In this document: piece by piece, positions 11,808 to 14,742 of the stretch
Numbering within the stretch: position 1 is the first letter of the stretch
How the letters are laid out: every line of letters begins with the position of its first letter
Assembly: GCA_018056405.1 (NCBI GenBank)
Contig: JAGPFT010000016.1
Span: 1 to 14,742, forward strand
Length of the DNA stretch: 14,742 bases
Direction of reading: 5' to 3'
Source: Anaerolineae bacterium
GTDB taxonomy: Bacteria; Chloroflexota; Anaerolineae; Aggregatilineales; Aggregatilineaceae
Program-made: the position numbers and the translations under genes
Notes under the pieces: model-generated
What the model saw: the letters and a program-made list of their open reading frames with translations, nothing else
What the model was told of the DNA's origin: nothing
Database searches by the model: none

Positions 11808-13545
11808 TTCCCTGCGGCTTGAGCCAGGCCACCTGATACGGCTCCAGCGTCAGCGGCGCGGCGGACGCTATCTCCTGGCCGGTCAGCGCGTCGCGGTAGG
11901 CGCGAAGGCCCTCAAGCGGCACGCCGGCCAGGTCAACGGTGATCGGCCCGTCGGAGACATTGGTGACGGCGACGACGTGCTCAGCCCCGTCCGGCGACGT
12001 GCGCAGCAGGGCGAAGGCCGCCGGGTGCAGATCGAGCACGCGCTGCGCGCCATTGGGGTGGAAGGCGCACTCGCTGGTGCGGCGGACGATCAGGTCGCGG
12101 TAGGCGTAGAAAACGTAGCTACGCAGCGACTCCGGATCGTCCAGCGCGCCCTCCACCGCGTCGCACCACAGCTTCTCGCGGTTGATCGTGCGCAGCGCGC
12201 CGGTCTGGGCCACGCCCTCGTTCCAGTTACGCGATCCGAGCAGGCTGTGAATGTAGATGCCCGGCACGCCGACGAAGGCCAGTTGAATCGCCTGCGAGGC
12301 CAGGAAGCGCCGCGCCTGCAGCACTAGTGGCTCGCCGCCCGCCGGATTGGAAAGCGCATCGAAGTAATTGATGTTTAGCTCGTAAGGGCTGCGCGTGCCG
12401 TCGGAGTTGTTCTTGAAGGACACGTCGCCGCCGTGCGCGCGCGCTCGCGCCACCAACGCCGCCACCTCCTCCGGCGTGAGAATCCCCTCCACCGGACGCA
12501 CGCCGATCCCGTCGTGCGACGCGGTGAAGTTGAAGAACGAGGTCTGGTCAGAGACTTTCTCCAGCCCCGCCGCCCACTGGCTGAGTTTGGTGGCGTCGCC
12601 GGTGGCGAAGGTGTGCAGCAGCAGCGGCGGCAGCGTGAACTGGTAGACAAGCTGGGCTTCGTCTGTGCCGTCGCCGAAATACGAGACGTTCTCGGCGTGG
12701 GGGACGTTCGTCTCGGTGATCAGCGCCACGTTCGGCGCAACCTCGTCGAGAATGTCGCGGAACAGGCGCACAACTGTGTGCGTCTCAGGCAGGTGAATGC
12801 AGCTTGTCCCGATGGTCTTCCACAGGTAGGCGATGGCATCCAGGCGGATCAGGCTCGCGCCGTGCGCCACGTAGAACAGCAGCACGTCCACCATGGCCAG
12901 CAGCACGTCCGGGTTGGCGAAGTTAAGGTCAATCTGGTCGCTGCTGAAGGTCGTCCACACGTGGCGCACGCCGTTCGCCGTCTCGACCGCGGTGAGCAGC
13001 GGCAGTGTGCGCGGACGGACGACGCTCGACAGGTCAGTGGCCGGGTCCACGCAGATGAAGAAGTCCTGGTAGGCCGGGTCGCCGGCCAGGAAGCGCTGGA
13101 ACCACGCGCTGCGCGCCGAAACGTGGTTGATCACCACGTCCACCATCAGCTTGAAATCGCCCGCCAGCCGGTCTATGTCGTCCCAGTCGCCCAGGTCGGG
13201 GTTCACGGCCAGGTAGTCAATGACCGAGAAGCCGTCATCGGACGAATAGGGGAAGAAGGGCAGGATGTGCACCGTCGAGATGGCCCCGGCCAGCCTGCGC
13301 CGCAGAAAGCCGTGCAGCGTCTTGAGCGGCGCTTCACCCGGCGCGCGCAGCGAATCGCCGTAGGTGATCAGCACGACATCGCGCTCGGTGAAGCGCTCCT
13401 GGGGGGCGACGGGCTGCTGCGACAACTGGGGATGGCGGGCGCGGAAGTCCGCGAGCCGGGCGAGCAACCGCTCCAGGCAGGCGACGCCGCGCTGCGGGCC
13501 GTAGAGGAAAGTGAGTTTTTCGTGTGCGCGTTCTGTGATAGCCAT
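11797..13545 (-). CDS. GH13 subfamily 18 sugar phosphorylase (glucosylglycerate / sucrose-6-phosphate phosphorylase branch candidate)
   Basis: This 582-aa cytoplasmic (beta/alpha)8 enzyme uses phosphate to cleave an alpha-glucoside, giving glucose 1-phosphate. GH13 motifs are intact: region I DVVINH (136-141), nucleophile D236 in IRLDAIAYLW, acid/base E278 in LITETN, and stabiliser D345 in ASHDGIG. VVRPRTLPLLT (175-185) and IGTSCIHLP (245-253) mark subfamily 18 rather than hydrolytic amylases. It is longer than classical sucrose phosphorylases (about 500 aa), and FNFTASHDGIGVRPVEGIL, HGGDVSFKNNSDGTRSPYELN and NVPHAENVSYFG look like the branch that includes E. coli YcjM and the glucosylglycerate and sucrose-6'-phosphate phosphorylases. 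Acceptor specificity therefore remains open. A strong promoter lies upstream. The ribosome-binding site is weak (GGA, 7 nt before ATG). The gene ends within an inverted repeat. Confidence 0.9.
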   Translation of the reverse strand: MAITERAHEKLTFLYGPQRGVACLERLLARLADFRARHPQLSQQPVAPQERFTERDVVLITYGDSLRAPGEAPLKTLHGFLRRRLAGAISTVHILPFFPYSSDDGFSVIDYLAVNPDLGDWDDIDRLAGDFKLMVDVVINHVSARSAWFQRFLAGDPAYQDFFICVDPATDLSSVVRPRTLPLLTAVETANGVRHVWTTFSSDQIDLNFANPDVLLAMVDVLLFYVAHGASLIRLDAIAYLWKTIGTSCIHLPETHTVVRLFRDILDEVAPNVALITETNVPHAENVSYFGDGTDEAQLVYQFTLPPLLLHTFATGDATKLSQWAAGLEKVSDQTSFFNFTASHDGIGVRPVEGILTPEEVAALVARARAHGGDVSFKNNSDGTRSPYELNINYFDALSNPAGGEPLVLQARRFLASQAIQLAFVGVPGIYIHSLLGSRNWNEGVAQTGALRTINREKLWCDAVEGALDDPESLRSYVFYAYRDLIVRRTSECAFHPNGAQRVLDLHPAAFALLRTSPDGAEHVVAVTNVSDGPITVDLAGVPLEGLRAYRDALTGQEIASAAPLTLEPYQVAWLKPQGSDR

Positions 13546-13589
13546 CGGTCCGTTCGTCTTGTGTGCAAACCCAGGGCGCTATTGGGCCT

Positions 13590-13618
13590 AGCATACGGTG
13601 TGGACGAACAGAAGTCAA
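13590..13618 (-). promoter_or_regulatory. sigma70-type promoter of the sugar phosphorylase gene
   Basis: On the minus strand TTGACT (13618-13613), a 17-bp spacer and TATGCT (13595-13590) give five and four-to-five consensus matches. The expected transcription start is near 13583, leaving a leader of about 38 nt. No copy of the ATCCAAAACGTTTTGGAT operator is present, so the gene appears to be regulated separately from the importer. Confidence 0.75.
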
Positions 13619-13660
13619 GGCACTGCGCAGGGTGGGGCGTATCTCATTTCTGGGGCAAAA

Positions 13661-13698
13661 GATCACCGCTGAGGCGCAGAGAGCACAGAGAAAAGAGA
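13661..13698. repeat. GAGGCGCAGAGAGCACAGAG-type dispersed repeat
   Basis: The stretch reads GATCACCGCTGAGGCGCAGA followed by GAGCACAGAGAAAAGAGA. It closely resembles the accgcagaggcgcagag / cacagag intergenic repeats that I recall as common in several phyla (cyanobacteria, Planctomycetes, Chloroflexota). Only one copy is in the window, so its repeat status rests on recognition. Confidence 0.45.
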
Positions 13699-13730
13699 GT
13701 GGGGAGGGGGTGAGGGGTCATGGCAACCCC

Positions 13731-13925
13731 ACCCTCAATCCCTCCCCGCCAGCAGGGAGGGACTTGAGCTTGCTCGCCCTTTCCCCGCGAGCGGAGAAAG
13801 GGAGCCGGGGGGATAGGGGTTGGAAGGACTTCTCCCCCCATCCCCGGCCCTTCCCCCACGAGGGGAGAAGGGAGAAAAGCGCGCACGCCAGGCCCTTCCC
13901 CCCTTGTGGGTTCAGGGGCGGACAG
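13731..13925. repeat. cluster of C/G-rich hairpins
   Basis: Several short stems follow one another: TCCCTCCC/GGGAGGGA (13739-13746 with 13755-13762), CCCTTTC/GAAAGGG (13777-13783 with 13796-13802), and CCCTTCCCCC with GGGGAGAAGGG (around 13848-13872). Linking text such as GGGGGGATAGGGG is shared in style with 11735-11748. It is probably a diverged array of the same hairpin family. Confidence 0.5.
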
Positions 13926-13959
13926 CAGCGTGAGAAGCATTGAGAGGGCGACCGATCAA

Positions 13960-14060
13960 CCTCACCCCCTGACCTCGCTACGCTCGGCTCTTCCCCCTCT
14001 CCGTTGTGTATTGACCGGAGAGGGGGAGGCGAGGCGCACCAGCGCCGAGCGGGGGTGAGG
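13960..14060. repeat. branched C/G-rich hairpin element (CCTCACCCC family)
   Basis: Outer arms CCTCACCCCC (13960-13969) and GGGGGTGAGG (14051-14060) pair. A second tier CGCTCGGC (13981-13988) pairs with GCCGAGCG (14044-14051), and the core CCCCCTCTCCG (13993-14003) pairs with CGGAGAGGGGG (14016-14026). The architecture matches the element at 2257-2353. It ends 22 bp before the -35 box of the plus-strand gene. Confidence 0.7.
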
Positions 14061-14081
14061 TCAATCGCGTCACCTGCATAC

Positions 14082-14110
14082 TGCACACGACCGAGATCGC
14101 GTGATAGAAT
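14082..14110 (+). promoter_or_regulatory. extended -10 promoter of the Ddn-like gene
   Basis: TAGAAT (14105-14110) is preceded by TGA, giving the extended -10 form TGNTAGAAT. A weaker -35, TGCACA (14082-14087), lies 17 bp upstream. Transcription would start near 14117, which supports using the ATG at 14156 rather than the GTG at 14120. Confidence 0.6.
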
Positions 14111-14155
14111 GGGCACACAGTGCTCTCTCAGCCCAGATCGCCGAGGATACACCCC

Positions 14156-14494
14156 ATGCCCAATGAACCGCTGTACCTTTACCTGACCACGACCGGCTGG
14201 CGCTCCGGCAGCCCTCACAGGATCGAAATCTGGTTCGTGGCGCACGACGGGCGCTACTACCTGGTCTCAGAGAAGCGCGAGCAATCGCACTGGGTGCAGA
14301 ACATCCGGCGCAACCCCGCCGTGACGTTTCACGTCGAGGACAAGGCCTTCGCCGGAACAGGGCGCATCGTGGACCCCGCCCAGGAACCAGAACTGGCCGC
14401 TGCGGTCTCGGCGCTGATGGATGCCAAGTATGAGTGGAGCGATGGCCTGATCGTCGAGCTAGCGCCGATAGCGGAGCCGATCACGCCACCTTGA
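14156..14494 (+). CDS. Ddn-type (deazaflavin/F420-dependent nitroreductase family) split-barrel protein
   Basis: This 112-aa protein matches the Ddn/nitroreductase family of split beta-barrel proteins: the opening LYLYLTTTGWRSGSPHRIEIWFV (6-28) corresponds to the family's L-T-T-x-G-x-x-S-G hallmark. It is followed by DGRYYLVSEKREQSHWVQNIRRNPAVTFHV and a C-terminal LMDAKYEWSDGLIVEL. Family members bind F420 or a flavin and catalyse redox reactions on varied small molecules; the substrate is unknown. The ATG at 14156 follows GAGGA (14143-14147) with an 8-nt spacer and is preferred over the GTG at 14120, which would add 12 non-family residues almost at the predicted transcription start. The gene is divergent from the sugar cluster and its last 14 nt overlap the 3' end of the convergent gene. 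Confidence 0.85.
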   Translation: MPNEPLYLYLTTTGWRSGSPHRIEIWFVAHDGRYYLVSEKREQSHWVQNIRRNPAVTFHVEDKAFAGTGRIVDPAQEPELAAAVSALMDAKYEWSDGLIVELAPIAEPITPP

Positions 14495-14742
14495 TCACCT
14501 TGCGCGGCTTCAGGCGCAGCACGATGATGTCCAGGTCAGCCCAGTCCGCGACATCCCGCTCGGCTTGTTCCGGCTCTTCGTAGTGCTGGCACATGCGGCG
14601 CACCCACACATCGTCTGGGTCTGGTTCGATGGCGATCTCCCCCTTGATCAGGTAGCCCCCGCCATCGCCCGGCGCGCCGCCGATGGCGACCGCCGCCTTC
14701 GGATTCGCCTCAATGTAGGACACTTTGCGCGTGCTGCGCACG
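14481..14742 (-). CDS. pyridoxamine 5'-phosphate oxidase-like (PPOX) split-barrel protein, C-terminal part (cut by right edge)
   Basis: About 86 C-terminal codons are visible; the start lies beyond the window. RSTRKVSYIEANPKAAVAIGG is the conserved middle of PPOX-family proteins, where this segment lines the FMN or F420 site. It is followed by GYLIKGEIAIEPDPDDVWVRRMCQHYEEPEQAE and the closing strand LDIIVLRLKPRKVIKVA. The GTG at 14741 falls inside the fold and is not a likely start. The family includes FMN enzymes, F420-dependent reductases and heme-binding relatives, so the activity is open. It converges on the Ddn-type gene with a 14-nt tail-to-tail overlap and no terminator between; both proteins belong to the same broad flavin/F420 split-barrel superfamily. 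Confidence 0.75.
   Translation of the reverse strand, partial: VRSTRKVSYIEANPKAAVAIGGAPGDGGGYLIKGEIAIEPDPDDVWVRRMCQHYEEPEQAERDVADWADLDIIVLRLKPRKVIKVA

Larger units (their letters stand above)
13546..14155. other. 610-bp intergenic region between divergent genes, repeat-filled
   Basis: This region separates the divergently transcribed phosphorylase and Ddn-like genes and has no credible gene. It holds the phosphorylase promoter (13590-13618), a CACAGAG-type repeat (13661-13698), a run of C/G-rich hairpins (13731-13925), a branched hairpin element (13960-14060) and the promoter of the plus-strand gene (14082-14110). Confidence 0.65.

Noticed and set aside
12433..13713. 426-codon plus-strand reading frame opposite the phosphorylase
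   Set aside because: It is antisense to a gene with complete catalytic motifs and has no recognisable domain. Similar long antisense frames at 7650-8831 and 2934-4052 are rejected for the same reason.
14120..14155. Upstream GTG start for the Ddn-like gene
   Set aside because: It would start almost at the predicted transcription start, lacks a ribosome-binding site, and adds residues outside the family domain; ATG at 14156 has GAGGA at good spacing.

Overview
The window is GC-rich bacterial DNA dominated by carbohydrate uptake and glycoside-processing genes. The content (MalFGK-type ABC importer, GntR/LacI hybrid regulator, a Ddn-like F420 or flavin protein) and the style of the intergenic DNA (C/G-rich hairpin repeats starting CCTCACCCC, a TAGGGGCG palindrome, a CACAGAG-type repeat) suggest a member of the Chloroflexota. 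That assignment is inference from style; no rRNA or marker gene is present. Ten consecutive genes, from 13545 down to the left edge, lie on the minus strand. Only the small gene at the right end (14156-14494) is on the plus strand.

Layout in transcription order on the minus strand: (1) a GH13_18 sugar phosphorylase (13545-11797) behind a clear sigma70-type promoter. Its motifs look more like the glucosylglycerate / sucrose-6-phosphate phosphorylase branch than classical sucrose phosphorylase. (2) A repeat-filled gap of about 420 bp, then a GT4 glycosyltransferase (11373-10129). (3) A LacI-family repressor (start placed at 9990), whose promoter carries two identical 18-bp palindromic operators, one exactly filling the -35/-10 spacer. 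(4) Directly downstream, an importer operon: substrate-binding protein (8867-7575), an intercistronic hairpin, two permeases (7468-6329 and 6332-5481), a TOBE-type ATPase (5470-4358) and an (alpha/alpha)6-barrel glycosidase resembling GH125 (4361-2559). Two ATGA stop/start overlaps and a 10-nt gap tie the last four genes together. (5) A 680-bp gap rich in repeats and palindromes, then a second regulator, a GntR-DNA-binding / LacI-sensor hybrid of the AraR type (1880-708), with its own promoter and a 12-bp palindrome just before its start. (6) The N-terminal part of a second sugar-binding protein (556 to the left edge), presumably the first gene of a second importer.

At the right end, a repeat-rich gap (13546-14155) precedes a 112-aa Ddn-type protein. 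This gene converges on, and overlaps by 14 nt, the 3' end of a pyridoxamine-phosphate-oxidase-like protein that enters from the right edge.

Working model (inference): the cell imports an alpha-glycoside under LacI control. The GH125-like enzyme trims it, the GH13_18 phosphorylase releases glucose 1-phosphate, and the GT4 enzyme may build a related glycoside. The combination would fit turnover of glucosylglycerate-type compatible solutes, but the substrate cannot be read from this sequence. No tRNA, rRNA, CRISPR array, transposase gene or intrinsic terminator with a U-tract was seen.
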